From: Eledone cirrhosa
Taxonomy: Eukaryota > Mollusca > Cephalopoda > Octopoda > Eledonidae
Direction: 5' to 3'
NCBI GenBank assembly: GCA_964016885.1
Contig: OZ024740.1
Span: 294,807,097 to 294,871,096 of the forward strand
DNA: 64,000 nucleotides
Shown: positions 21,301 to 36,300 of the stretch, one piece after another
Layout: each line of letters opens with the position of its first letter
How positions within the stretch are numbered: position 1 is the first letter of the stretch
Translations under genes and position numbers: made by a program
The notes under the pieces: model-generated
Database searches by the model: none
Seen by the model: only the letters and a program-made list of their open reading frames with translations
What the model was told of the DNA's origin: nothing

Positions 21301-24300
21301 TGCAAGAGCCAGATTGGCAATGATCATAGCATAATCAGAGTTGCCTAGAGGTTCCTCAGTAGTACAACTGATAACCACTTCAGGAGTAGATATGCTTTCT
21401 CTGCTAGCAAAGTTGAATAAGTTGTCAACAGATCAGATTAGTACTTAAGCATAGCTACTGACGCCACACGTGTTCTGGGAGCCTGCATCACATTCCCTGC
21501 TAACGCAAGGTTGAATAAGTTGTCAACATACCAGATTGGTACTCAAGCATAGCTACTGACTCCACACATGTGCTGGGAGCCTGCATCTTGTTCCCTGCTA
21601 GCAAAGTTGAACAGGTTGTCAACAAACCAGGTTGGAACTCAAGCATAGCTATTGACTCCACACATGAGCTGGGAGCCTGTATCTCGCTTACATATGTTCT
21701 ACCAAGTGCTCAGACATGCCTGTGGCCCACAACTCACTTTCATCATCATTGTTTAATGTCAGAAAGGGTTGGACGGGTCAACAGACCAGGTAAGTACTCA
21801 AACATAGTTACTGATCCCAAGATGGGCAGGTAGTCTAATTACATATGATCCTGTATTCTATCAAGTGCATTTTATCGTGACACCAACATTACAAAGATTG
21901 TCATGTTTTTGACACAGCTGAAGAGTCTTCCTGACCCTTTGTTTGGCAGGTTTTCTATGGTTGGATGCTAATCATTTTACAGAGTGCACTGGGTGCATTT
22001 ATTGTGTAATTCACCAATCGTAGGGATGTTGTCATGTTTTTGATGCAGCTGAAGAATTCTTCTGACCCTTTGTTTGGCATTGAATATATATTATATGTTT
22101 ATGAGATGGTCATTACATAAAACTGTTACTAAAACCAATGCAGGAGCCTCTTGACTTGCTAAAAATAGCAACAAAGTCTCTCAAATCATAACCCCATCTT
22201 AAATATCACATTAGACAATGTAACTCCTGATAAGATGGGATGGTTATGGTTGGAATGTTTTTGATAATAAGTCTGTTTAATTGGGGCTGACCAGAGGCTA
22301 AACAACACCAAAAAATTATCACAACATACAATATATTATGAAACAAGAAACAAATCCCAAAACTAAACTTTATTTACAAAGCATTAGTGCCTTAAAACCG
22401 ACGCCTGGAAATGTTACTATGAGAGAATGTAGAGAAAAAATGGGAGGAAGAGAAACCACCTCCAACACATCCAACAGAAAAGCAAGCCATTAAAGAACAA
22501 TCAGAGAGATGAAAAATGGTTAAGCTGCAGGACCATCAGAGATAGTACCGAGATGCTAAAAGCATCAGAAGAAGTAGGAGTCAAACCCACATAGTCAATC
22601 AGGTAATACAGAACGGTGCAATAGTACAATCGTAAATTGCTACAAGGGCAAAGGTGATGCCCTAGAAAGGATTAACTATAGAGGAATAAGACTACCATTC
22701 ATTATAGTTCTCCAGGAGTTTAAGACCAGCTACCTATGGGAACTTCTCCATGCAGATGATCTGGTCCTTATAGCTGAATCCATTAAAGAAACTTAGCCAA
22801 AACTAAAGTGCTAGTGAGTAGGAGAGAAGATAGGACCCTGATCCCATCAGGGAAGTAACCCTGCTTAATATGTAGAAAATCTATCCACAGTCCATGATTT
22901 TACTCACCAATCTACACAGTTCATTATTTTACCCACCAATCTACCCAGTTAATGATTTTACCCACCAATCTACACAGTTCATGATTTTACCCACCAATCT
23001 ACTCACAGTTCATGATTTTACCTACCAATCTACCCCCAGAGTTCATGATTTAGCCCACAATTCATGATTTTACTCACAGTCCATGATTTACCCAACAATA
23101 TAACCACATCCATGATTTTACCTACCAATTTACACAGTTCATGATTTTACCCACCAATTTACACAGCCCATGATTTTACCCACAGTTCATGATTTTACCT
23201 ACCAATTTACACAGATCATGATTTTTACCCACCAATTTACAAGGAGTTCATGATTTAATCTACTCAGAATTTATGATTTAACTCACAGTCCATGTTCTTC
23301 TCTCAAGTGCTGGGGTCAAGAAAAATGTACCCAGTGCAACTTGTAAGGTGATTGGCAATAAGAAAGTCATGATTTATGTACCAATTTACCAAAGGTAAAT
23401 TTTACCCACCAATTTACACAGTTCATTATTTTACCCACCAATTTACACAGTACATTATTTTACCCACCAATTTACACAGTTCATGATTTTACCCACCAAT
23501 TTACACAGTTCATGATTTTACCAGCCAATTTACACAGTTCATGATTTTACCTACCGATTTACTCACTGTTCAATATTTTACCCACCAATTTAACCAATGG
23601 TTTTAATTTACCCATTAGTTTCCACATGATTTAACCTACGAATTTTGTTACTTTAACTTTTCTATTGTCATATTTCTAATGAAAGACTGCCTATGATTTG
23701 AAAATAATTTTGATGATCAGGAATTTGAAAAGATTTGTAATATGACTTTCTCACCGTTAAGTTGGTCTTTGGAATGTGGTTTGCATAATATTATGATGAA
23801 AAGTTTATCCTGCCCCTTCCCTTAGTGTAGAGAGGGTTCTTCTCTCAAGTGCTGGGGTCAAGAAAAATGTACCCAGTGCAACTTGTAAGGTGATTGGCAA
23901 TAAGAAAGTCATCCTGCTGTAGAAACCACGCTAAAAAGGGGTTGAGAGGACTCTTCAGCTGTGTCAAAGACATAACCTCTATTGTGCTGGTGCTATGATA
24001 AAATGCACTCGATAGAGAGTAAGAACATATGAAATGTGGGTCCCTGGCCTGTCTGAGCATTCAGTAGAAGCAAGAGGCAGCCACCCCTCCTTCCTGGCCC
24101 ATCTGAGATGACAGTAGCTTCACTCGAGTACTGACTCAGTTGGCGACAACTTGTCTAACCCTTGATAGCAAGGAAAAGTGATCTCTAAATGATGATGATG
24201 ATATAAAAAATAGGTACCATAGGGAAAACACATCTTAAATGACGATAATGCTCTTAACCAAATATACACCCCAATCCACTACCCCTACTCCATCCTCCCA

Positions 24301-27300
24301 CTCTCTGTAAAGTTGGTACCACAACATCCAGTCCAAATAAATGAGAAAATGAGATCGAGATCGTGTAGGTGTCACGACAAAAAACACACAGTCCACGCTG
24401 TAATGTGGCCGTGTAGGTAACACGGTAAAAAGTTCCCAGTCCACACTGTAAATGTAGTTGGTGTTAGGAAAGGCATCCAGCTGTAGAAAACCTGCCTGAT
24501 AGTCCTATATGAGCGAGACACAGTCACCCGACCAACCTTGCCTCAAATTGGGACAACTTCCATCTAACCCATGCTAGCGTGGAAAATGGACGTTAAACGA
24601 TGATGATGAAACACTTTAAAATAAACAGTTTTGTATGATAGAAAAAGATTTGTAAGTGTTACATACCTTTAGTGCTAATATCTGTTGTAGTATCATCAAC
24701 AGGTGCCATTACATGTTCTTCAATAAGTGCAGTAACAAGTCGCTGAGTAAGAGGACCAAATGGAGAGTCATCATTGGAACTGAAAGGAAACAAAATAGCA
24801 ATAACTAATTAGTTATTAAAATATACTCAGTATTAATGTCTTTAAATCTATGAGCCAAACTGTAAATATTTTACTTCAGTTACTTCAGAAAGATATGATC
24901 AGGTATACCCCACAATATATGACCAGGCACAACTCTCTCTTCTAAGCCACCTCCATGACCCAATGTTTCCTCTCCCATGATGGTATGAACACCCTCGCAC
25001 CAATACCTCCTTAGTGCTGGTGCCATGATACAATTCATGCAGCCCACTCTCAAAAATGGTAGTGCTGATGCCCTGATAGAATGCACCCAGCCCACTCTGT
25101 AAAGTGGTAGTGCTGGTGCCTTGATAAAAGCACCCAGATAACACTGTAAATTGGTAGTGCCAGATGTATGTTAAAATGTTTCCAGTTCACACTGTAAAGT
25201 AACATTAGGAATGGCATCTAACCATGGAAACCGAGCCAAAAATGAAGTATACGAGCAAGACATGGTCACCTGACCAGTCTAGCTTCAGTATGTAACAGGA
25301 CAAACTGTCTAACCCATGCAAGTATGGAAAATAGATATTTGATGATGATGATGATCATCATCATCATCATATCAACTACTTTTCTCTCTGTTATAAATAT
25401 AAGGCCTTCTATCAGTGTAAGAAATCAACATTTCCCAAACTAATGAGTTTCAGAAAGATCAGGGATTGTCATCATCGCACAAACAAGGGAGAGTTAAAAA
25501 CTGTCACATGACATGCAAGATTTGAAATAATGATTTAACAATGAAATGTTTCTTAACCAAGTGCATAATTTATTTAGCAGTAGTCTGATTTAGTGATTAT
25601 ATGGTTGTTATTGTTGTTTATCCCTCCCCATTGGTATTGACTGACCAGATCTGTGGTCAAAAGCAATCCAGTCATGACCACGTCCTTTTTCATATATTGT
25701 TTACTTAGACATTTTAATCAATGTGTTTTTTATTATTAAGATGTTAAGGCATGTGAAAGCCATATTTAGTCGCTTCCTCCCAACAGAAAAAAAAAAAAGC
25801 AAAATTTAAAATTCATTCATTTTTTCTTTTTTTTTTTAAATACAGATTCAATATCTTAGGCTAAATCAATCAAGTTTTTAATTCAATCGACAGTCGATCG
25901 ACTTTCATCAAATCGGTTCGAGGAAATAGTGTTTGCATTGCTCTTTCCAATTGCCAATACTATCTATCGGTCGCAACTCCAGGTACAAGGAGCAATGTAA
26001 AATAAAGTGTCTTGCTCAAGGACACCTGGTCCAGGAATCAAACTCACAACCCCACAATTGCGAATCCAATTCTCTAACCTTTCAGCCACGCACTTTTACA
26101 TACACTACTTATATTTTATACTTACTGAAACATATAACACAAATTATAAGTGAAAGTTTTAATCTTTACTCAACCCAACAGTAGATAGCATACAAGTGAA
26201 TATGACAAATAATAAGAACAAAATTTAAAAAACTAATAAGGAAGTAACAGGCAACAAGTCAATAGCAGAAGATAAAAAAATAATCAAGCATGTTAGAAAA
26301 AAAGGTTTTACATCCAGTGCAAGGAAGAATACTCATGTTAATTGAAGAAATATTTTAACTGCATTATGCCTTAACCCTTTAGCATTTAAACCGACCGTAT
26401 CCGGCCAGAATATTTTCATCTCTTTCTGTTCAAACCGACTGCTCATACTGATGTTAAGGTATTGTTCTCAAAATAAATAATAAAATCAAAATCTCATTAT
26501 ATGAGATAAAGCCTTTACCATGAAAATATAATAGTAAATATAGAGTAATGTAAAATGCTAAAGGGTTAAGCTAATTTTTCTGACATTTTTTGAACAGCTA
26601 CTTGGGAGTTTTAAACTGCATACCAATTTCATTTAAAGCAAAAGTTATTGACTTGGCAAGATGACTTCAGTTCCAAAAACTAAATAGCTTTTATAAAAAG
26701 AAAAAGAAGAATTGAACTTGTTTTTTCCTCCCTAATTTTCTAGCTGTGGCAAAAGGCAAGTTAGGTAGAAAATGTAAAAAAAAAGAATTATAAAGGAGGT
26801 AGGATCAAGCAGAATTTGAAGTAAAAATAAGTAAATGAGGGTCAGGGGAATCAAATATATACTCACCCTTTCCTGTTGTATGTGCAACAAGAAAGAAACA
26901 ACAGTTAGTTACAGTATTTTTTTTAGATTATTTTCACAAAAATCTTACTAGTAACTAAATAATATACTTATAAAATTCATTGATTTTGTAATGTACCCCC
27001 ACTCCCACCTCATACACTGCTGGTCTTGTACTTAGTCAAGAGGGATAAAAATATTTATTGAATAACAAGTTTTCTCTTATTGTCATCTGCTTAAATTTTC
27101 AATAGATAACTAAGACAGAGAGGATTCCATAGTCTTGTCTGTGCTACGATGAAATACACCCAATACACTCTCTAAAAAGGTTGGTGTTAGAAGGTCATCC
27201 AGCTGTAGAAACCATCATCATTATCATCACCGTTTAATGTCCATTTTCCATGATAGCATGGGTTAAACAGGTTGTCCTATTTGAGGCAAATCAAGGTCAA

Positions 27301-30300
27301 ATGACCATGTCTTGCTCATACAGAACTGATTTTGGCTTGGTTTCTATGGCTGGATGCCCTTCCTAACGCCAACCACATTTACAGTGAGTACTGGGTTCTT
27401 TTTGTCATGACACCTACACTACCATTTTATAGTGTGGGCTGGGTGATTTTTGTTGTAACCTACACAACCACGTTACAAATAAAATGCACAGAGAGCAGTA
27501 ATTCTAGATAGGAACTGATTTGGACTGCAACGACCTCTCCATTCCATGCCAGCATGGAAAGCAGATGAATAATAATGATGATGATGAAACAAGTTAAAAT
27601 GAAAAATAGGATAGTAGCATTTATAGCATATATTTCTTAAGTAAGGAAGAAAACATTTTTATGAGACTGTGAGTTAACAAGGGAAGATCTATGTGGTTCC
27701 TCAGCCTACTAGAAATAGCAGTATATTAGATAATTGTTTCTACTTTTGGTACAAAGCCAGCAATTACCCAGTACATTACTGGTACTTTATCTTATCGACC
27801 CCGTAAGGATGAAAGGCAAAGTTAACCTTGATGGGATTTGAACTCAGACTGTAAAGGGACGTAACAATGCTAGAAAGCATGGCGTCCAACCCTTTAAATG
27901 TAATCCTAGATACCCTTAAAAAAAGATGGGATGGGATGGGCACCACTGGAATGTCTGTTCATAGGTCTGCTTAATCAGTATTGATGGAGAGGGAGGAGAG
28001 GAAAGGCCTGAACAACAACAGTATAACTGGATTAACAGTTTTAGTAAAAGTGGACAGTTCAGGTTTGTAGATTACATTTGGATACAATATGAGATAACAG
28101 AAATTCCCTTCTTATCTAAAGTATTGCAGCTGCTGCACTTTTGCAACTACAGTTTAATATGCAAGTGCAGATTCAATCTGAATTATAGCATAAAAAACAA
28201 AAAAAAAAAAACTTCCGTTCAGCTACATTCCAGTAAAATATATTGGAAGTTTAAAGAGAAACAATTTCTGAAAATACTGTACATTTTTTTTCTTTACATA
28301 TTTCATTTTATATTATATAAAAATGTAAACATGAATTTGGTCCCACAAACCTAAAACGTTTCAGTGGGTAGCATTTCATAAAGAATAAGTTCAGAAATTA
28401 AAATAATAAAGAACAGATATTACTTACCAACTATCAGACTTTTTTAACAGGTTGGAAGATTCATTGGAATTAGTTGCTGTTGAATTATTGATATTCCGTC
28501 GTTTGTCAGAGATCTTGGCCCCTATTACGTAATAGAAGTGAAAAGAAATGTTTTACTAATTCGCTAAAATCTCTTCAGATAAGTTTAACCACACTTTCAT
28601 TACTATATATCTAATCAAAGACACTGCCTATGATTTTCACATCATTTTCAAAATAATCAAGACTATGCAGGATTTAGTAATATAACTAACTTGTCCATTA
28701 TTAAGCTGGTGTTAGGTACATAACTTAACAAAGGTTCTTATAAAAAATTTCGATTGAAATTTTTTTTAATATAAATATAAACATTTTAAAATAAGTAGTT
28801 TTGTTACAGAGTACCAGGAGTGGCTTCCTGACACCAACCCTTTTAGCTGCTTCTTATGACACTAAACCAAACACACACATATATACACTATCTCATCTGT
28901 ATATATAAGGCAACACTTAATGAAAGATCAGAACTTGTGAAATGTGAAACATTTGTCCTCCTTGCTATATGTGAACAATATTTCCTTCATTTCTTTGTTA
29001 TTATAATTTCTAGGATAATATTGTCATAACAGTAACAATTAGAGTGGTGTGCAATAGTGGCAAAGAAATGAAGCTAAAAGAGTAGAAATTATGAGAAGGG
29101 ATCAAAGAAAATAGGAACTGTAGAGAGTATGAGAGGGGGTGAGTACTGACAATAGGAACTACGCTGTGTATGTGTATATGTGTTTGTTTGAATGTATGTC
29201 TGTGTTTGCATGTTTATATTTATATACTCATATATATAAATGTGTGCATATGCACATACACACACACACATATGCGTCAGCTTATGGAAAAAAATTCTAG
29301 TGTTCAAAATTCATTGATATACATAGGCAGTATATTTCCTTAAAATATCGTAACAAAAAGATATATTCAATATCAAATAGGATGTTAACTTTAGTTATGT
29401 ACCTTCTTTTTGTTCATCCATGATATCTTCTTGAGCCCATCGTTCTGAGTAATGTTTACCCAAAGGTGGGATTTTGAAAAACTCGCTATCATCTTTGATT
29501 GTAACCAAAACTTCTTCTAGAACTTTCATATCTTCGGCACTGATTTCTGCACAGTAAGGATCAACTGATGCCCAAAATCGATTTACAATATCGTTCTTCT
29601 GACTACGAGCTATATCAGAAGATTCTGACATGTCATAGTCAGGCATTTTCACCTAGAGAAAGTACAACAAATTATATTAAAAACTATAAACAAATTATAT
29701 TAAAAAAACTACAACAAATTATATTAAAAACTAAAACAATATTTTGACCCTTAATTATCTGAAAAGTTTCAGAACTTTCAAAAGTTTTCATTCACTTAAT
29801 CCTTTAGCATTTAAACCGGCTGTATCCAGCCAGAATTCTCTCAACCCTTTCGGTTCAAACCTGCTGTAATCGGCTGCTCATACTGATGTTAAGGTATTGT
29901 TCTCAAAATAAATATTAAAATCTCATAGATTCGATATTGTGTGAGATAAAGCCTTTACTGTGAAAATACAATAGTATACATAGATTAATGTAAATGCTAA
30001 AGGGTTAATAAGTCACTTTTCAGTTATTTTTCCTTTTTTTAAACAAAATTATGCTTAAACTAATACAAATGAACATACATAGTATGGCATGGGCCTGTAA
30101 CTGTTTATAGAACCATCATGAAATACAACATGTCTTGGGCACTTTAACCTGGCAGAGCCCATCCCATTCCCAGGTTGGAATACATTTGATTTCTTCCAGA
30201 AAATAAGAGAGATTGAGAAAAAGATATAAAGGAAGAATCGACCCCAGTACTAGACAGGTATGATTTATGTTAACCTTGAAAGGATGAAAGGCAAAGTTGA

Positions 30301-33300
30301 CCTCAGCAGGATTTAAAGTTCAAGAACACAAAGAGACACAATATTTATATAATAATAATAATAATTTTCACAGCATTCTATCAATTCTGCCATTTTGCCA
30401 CACAGTATATGTACACAACAAATTTACATTCTAAGCTAAATATTCTCTACAAGACTTTCTCAGCTTTCATGCAAGATAACATTACTAATGGAAGGTAAAA
30501 TACAATTGGTCATTTACTACTGTCAATCTTCCACATTCACAGCTCATGCCTCACTATATGCAGCATCACACTTTTGGGTCTTAAATAGCTGCTCCCTCCA
30601 CACTTATTAAATTTTGTTAACCTATTTGCAGTGAGATTTTATTTTAAGTGGTAACATTCCTGTGACAATTTTCTGTAGACATTAAAAAAACATTATACAT
30701 GACAAAAAACTACATTACAAGAAATCCCATATGTTATAAAATAAATATGATAGGTTGGAGTCTCAATATGTAAACTAAATGACTAATTCTGGTTTAAAAA
30801 AAAATCAACGGAGACAACCTAGAAAAATTATTGATTCACCCCACTATTATTTGGGACCCGAGAATATGCTTCATATAGCCTGTTTTTAGTATAGGGAAAG
30901 AAATCTTTCCTTGTGAACAGGTTACAACTCCTTTAATGCTTTCTACTATTCTTTCTCTATGTATGGGCCTGTAACTCCTGATGGACTCATAGAGGAGCTG
31001 TCCTGATACATGCCATGTCTTGGGTATTTTAAACTTGGTAAAGCCCATTCTTCTCGAAGTTTTAACACAGCCGAATTTTCTAATAAAAGGAACGTGAGAA
31101 AGAGAGAGAAAGTGAAAAAGAGATGTGGAATTGATCCTAATACTTTTTTTCTTTCTTGACCATGAAAGGATGTAAGGCAAGGTTAACTCCAAAATGAAGA
31201 TTGTAAAGCATTCTATTCAACATTCTAATAACTCTGCCAATTTGTCGTCTGAATCTTTAGTTACTTGTGCCTCTTTACATTAGGATGAATATTGAAATGA
31301 ACTAAAATCTCAAAGACTTAAAAATATATATATGAGAAAAACACAGACATCTGACCTGCCTTGTCTGACAACGGGACAACCGGTCTAATCTATGCTAGCA
31401 TGGAAAAATGGACGTTAAACGGTGATGATGAAGATGAAGAAATGTGTGCGTAAAATCTGAATAGTTAAAACTGAATTTACTAACTTGTGAATTTTTGTTT
31501 TTTGGCCTTCCTGGTCCACTACAATGAGTAGCTTTCCCATTACTGTCTTTAAATTTTTTGTTTGGTTTATCTTCAGCTCCACTTCCACCTTTTCCCCGCT
31601 TTACAACTGGTACATCAGAAGCCTGTAGAAAAAGAAAATGAAAGGAACAAAAAAAAAAAGAAAAGAAAAGAAAAAATCCCTAAATACACATACACTCTTG
31701 TATAAATATTTAAAATATCAAGCTCTATAATATAGTCTAAAAGAAAATTGAGTCAGCAGACATTACATCTGAAATATATTAGTTCAGTCTTTTTTTACTG
31801 GTTCCAGCCATTAATTATTTTATTAATATCCAATCCATCGAATTTCAAAGTTATGCTTGGACGGACATAAAAGGACACAACTTGACACACCAATAAACAT
31901 TAACACAAACACTACATACATAAGATATATATACATATATGGGCTTCCACACAATCTCTGTCTACTAAAGACCACTTACACATAGCATTGGTCAACCAAG
32001 ACACTTAGAATTGAACTGAGCCTACAGCTTGTATTACTTTCCAAAATAAATTCTCTAATTATAAAAATGAACAAAGTATTATGTTATCAACACGTATTAA
32101 AAATTCAACTAAGCAAAAATATACAGAATAGTTGAAAGAAAGATGTAAAATGTTTAAACAAAATGATGAAAAATTATTGCATAAGAAAATAAAAAAAAAA
32201 GTGAAAAGCTTATAACCTATTTTTGATAAATTATTAGCGAAATCTTAAATCAACTAATAATGAAAAATTCAGAAAACCTTAGCCAAAACAAAGTAGTTTC
32301 TAAATTTCAAACTTCCAAAATAACCATTTAATTGGAATGACTTCATTCTAGCAAGCAGACTGCAAATTATTGTTAATTTTCTAATTATTTTTGAATTTAA
32401 TTTATTGGGCTAGGGACATTGACTAGCTCTAATGAACATATTTTAAAAGAAATTATTATTTTGAGAAGGCAAACTGAGCAGATTTAAATATCATGGAAAT
32501 ATGTGTGCACTAATTTGAAATCTGATATATAAACTATTTTGATCCAATGTAATATGTATACATAGCATTTCAATTTAGAACAAATGCAAAATTATAACTG
32601 AGTTGTAAATTAAATATGGTTTTTGTTTAATGATGAGATGTTTTAAAAGTATTCAGTTTCAGTGACTATATTGATATGGATAAAACTAAGATTGTCTACA
32701 TATATTTTACTCTATGCTCATCTGAATGGGTGGTTTCAATTGTGCTGAAATAATGCTCCTATAATTGAATTCTGTTCCTAATGCTAATCACCCAGTCTAT
32801 GGTAAAGATGGGACTTATTTCATCAACCGGGCCAACCGAGACAAACATATTTCACTAGTCTATTTACTCCCTTATCAATATTAAACTAATAATATTAACC
32901 TGTATTATTGCATAAGTTAAAACACAATTTAGAGTTAATAATATATGTAACTTAAAGCCACTAATACTAACTGGATCAAATGATTAAAACAAAATATATT
33001 TTTCTATTGTTTTAATAATATAATTAGCTTATTTCATAATTAGTGACATGGAATACTGACATTATTTTTATAAGTAAAATTATAGCTTAACTTTTAATTG
33101 ACTACTTTTAGTTTTAGTAAAATGCTCTAAACATTTTATGACAATAAGTACACAATAATTCTCATTTTTGTGAAAATTTAAGCAATTTAATGTTTTGTCT
33201 GAATAATTTTTCATATCATCATCAGAAAGACTTTAAAAATCTTTAAAAGCTTGCCAAACCAACTCTTTCTTGATGCTATAAGACTGGAACATACAGTAAT

Positions 33301-36300
33301 ACACTCACACACACACACACATATATATATGAATGAATGCGTGTGTGTATATATATATATATTTGTTTATGTTTTGTTTAGAAAAACATAGAAGTGCCTA
33401 ATACAGGCTTACAGGTTACAGTACCTTGCATTGACCCAGGTGCCCTGTCCAGAATTACCTATATATTTATATTTCTTTCTTCAACTGTTGATTTTCAAAT
33501 CAATTTTGAGTGTTGTGTTGTTCTTTAAGTGGCAGTAATTAAATGATCTGTCATGTTGATGCAAGAAATTTCTGAATGTGAGACCTGGCTAACATGTTTT
33601 TTTTTGTGATTATGTCAGTGCAATAGATAAGGTATTTCTCCCTTCAGGAGACAGAGTTCCATACTTCAGCAAATGCATGTTGGGATTTATATTTCTTGAT
33701 CTGTTCACAATAATTTTGCACTTCTACTCTTGATAATACTGGGCATGATTGGCATGCATCTGAAGCTTACCTTATATTGTTTTTGTTGAACAACCGGTTG
33801 AATTTGTGGCTGTTGAGGAAATGTTTCTTGATAATGAGAGGAATTTTTTGCCACATCACTTTTCATGTTGATGTTATGTGGTGGGTTATACCATGTCATT
33901 TTCCTTTTCCTAATCCTTTTAAGATGAACATATATTGTTACAGCTGAGTACTTTATTTTTCTCTGTAGTATTCTGTGATCTTGTTGAAGATGGCTTTCTA
34001 TGAGGCTAAGTTACCCAGTCTTCTTGAGAATGCCTTTAGGAACATATTTGTTGATTTGTGTAGCTTCATTTTTGTAAGCATATAAAATGTGTTGCTGTCT
34101 GGTTTCTTGATGATATTGTGCAACTTCAATGTAAACTTGTGTGTAACGCTTATGTGTGCATACAGAATGGTAAAATTTCCTCTGAAAAATGGTAGAAACC
34201 AGAGCTCTATAATATAAATTCTATTTGCCTTTTTCTTTATTGCTGCTGTTCTTCAAGTTACCTTCCAGAATAACACGATTCATTTTGCTGACGCTTTTCT
34301 TTTAGTAGCTCTCTCTGTCTCTCTCTCACACACACACACACAAAAGATCATATGAACTGCTATATCAACTGATTCTCAGGAGAAGGTAAATCCTGCCGAT
34401 TAATTATAAGCCTGAAAGAAAAAGAACAGGTGAACCTCCAGCTGAAGCCTTAGAGGTTTTCTGCAGGTCCTAATACTTCAATCAATAACACCAAGCTAAA
34501 CACGATGAATAAGTTTCCCTATTTTTGACAGCAGCACATGTCACATCAGATGATGAAATTTCAATCAATTTCTGCCAAGTAAATAAGGTATTTGCAATCT
34601 TTCTCCACTGCACTAGAACAATGTTGGTCCCTCTCTTTTACTGTGTTTGTCTGCATATGTAGTACCAAATGTGCAACTTCTTCTTCTCTTATCAGCAATA
34701 AGACATGGGATTGCTACGATAAACAAATCACCTTGATTTTGCTTTAATTATTTTACCTGTTTTCTATTATTTGCAGGCTTTCTTTTAATATCATTATTTA
34801 TTTATTACATGCCTACTCACAACTAGCTAAGAGATATTTTGTAGAATATTTTAATGCTGTGCCTGATGTAAGCGACCATCATTCAAACAAACACACAAGG
34901 GGGAATATATATATATATATGTATATGTGGTGTGTGGGTGTGTGTGTATAAAATTAAGAGTAATAAAGCAGGTAAATTTGAAATCATTGGATAAGAAGAT
35001 GAGAATATTGTATGTTGAAACCTGAGTACTATTAGCAAGATTTTTAGCATTACAGTTCCAAAAATGTGGATCACAGTAGCAAATAATAACAGATTTATAT
35101 CCCAATTATAATTAAATATCACACAAGAGAAAGTGTTAATTCCATTTCATTCATGCAAGGCTTGGGGATAATCTTGGGATAATTAGCATTATCAACATCA
35201 TCATCCTCATCATCATAAAAGTTGTTTTTTGATCCACTGCTTGACACAGGCCTCCCACATCACTCCTCATTTTCCCCTAACTCCTGTTCTAGCATTCCAG
35301 TTAATCCCTGCATGGTTTATTACCTCATTCCTCCATCTGCTTCTTGGACGACCCTATGTGAGGAAATACAGAATACCAAATAACATTAATGTTATTTTTG
35401 CTAATTAGTTATTTTATTTGTTGAATTAGTAATATTTTTTTTAAAAAAGCAATAAAATAATTATAACAATTGATAAAGAAATAAAAAAAACAGCTCTTAA
35501 TATGAAAACAATAAAAAATAAAGGCAAAGTAAATGAAAACAAAACAATGAGAATAAAAAATAAATACAACCAACCAAAACTTCCTAATTAATATGAAGAA
35601 ATGATGAACTTGCCCAGTTATTAGCTACAATATAATTACACAATGCTAACGAAGTGTATTTGATTGGTACTGAAAACATTGACAGTTGGTAAAAAATGTT
35701 CCCAATCAGCAAATAGCATTTTTTTGAAAAATCTTCCAGATTATACAGTAGAGATGTGGTTAGGTGGAAATACCAAACCTTCAGCAGCTGTATAAAATCT
35801 AGAAAAGAATTAGTCACATGAAATATAGAGTCCCCATACCAATTTCTACTAACCATACAAAATTATTTTATTAACTTTACTTTCCTGCAGCCCAAATAAG
35901 AATAAAGTGATTAAAATAAAATGAAATCATATTGAAACTAATGTTAATAAAACAAGTTTTTTAAAGCCCGTTTCCTATGATAAAAATGGAATATGATAGA
36001 ATGGTTGTGTTTTATTAATAGTAAGCTTTGGCATTACTCAAAGACTTTCCAAAATTTACTCTGTCTTATAGAATATTTCAGCACAATATTTGCTGGATAA
36101 TAAAAAGTATAAATCAGTTATAATTATTTGTAACTTATCACAATCAAAATGTTTTATCCACAAATTTCCAGGTAAAAAAAGTTATATGGAATAAATATGT
36201 CTTATTGAAAATAATTTTGTATAATATATTTATAATTGTAAGTTATGTAGTATGTTGTTTGTCATATACTGCTTTCTGTGTTACATGAATTATATACTGT

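Noticed and set aside
33705..33899. Extra TADA3 exon or nested host gene ending at a gtaagc donor
   Set aside because: The frame reads through the putative donor with continued similarity to a Penelope-like linker (KVSFRCMP...SIIK), so it is a retroelement fragment.
35584..35856. 90-codon minus-strand frame in a TADA3 intron
   Set aside because: There is no recognisable domain, the composition is that of AT-rich noncoding sequence, and no splice sites compatible with TADA3 phase are present.
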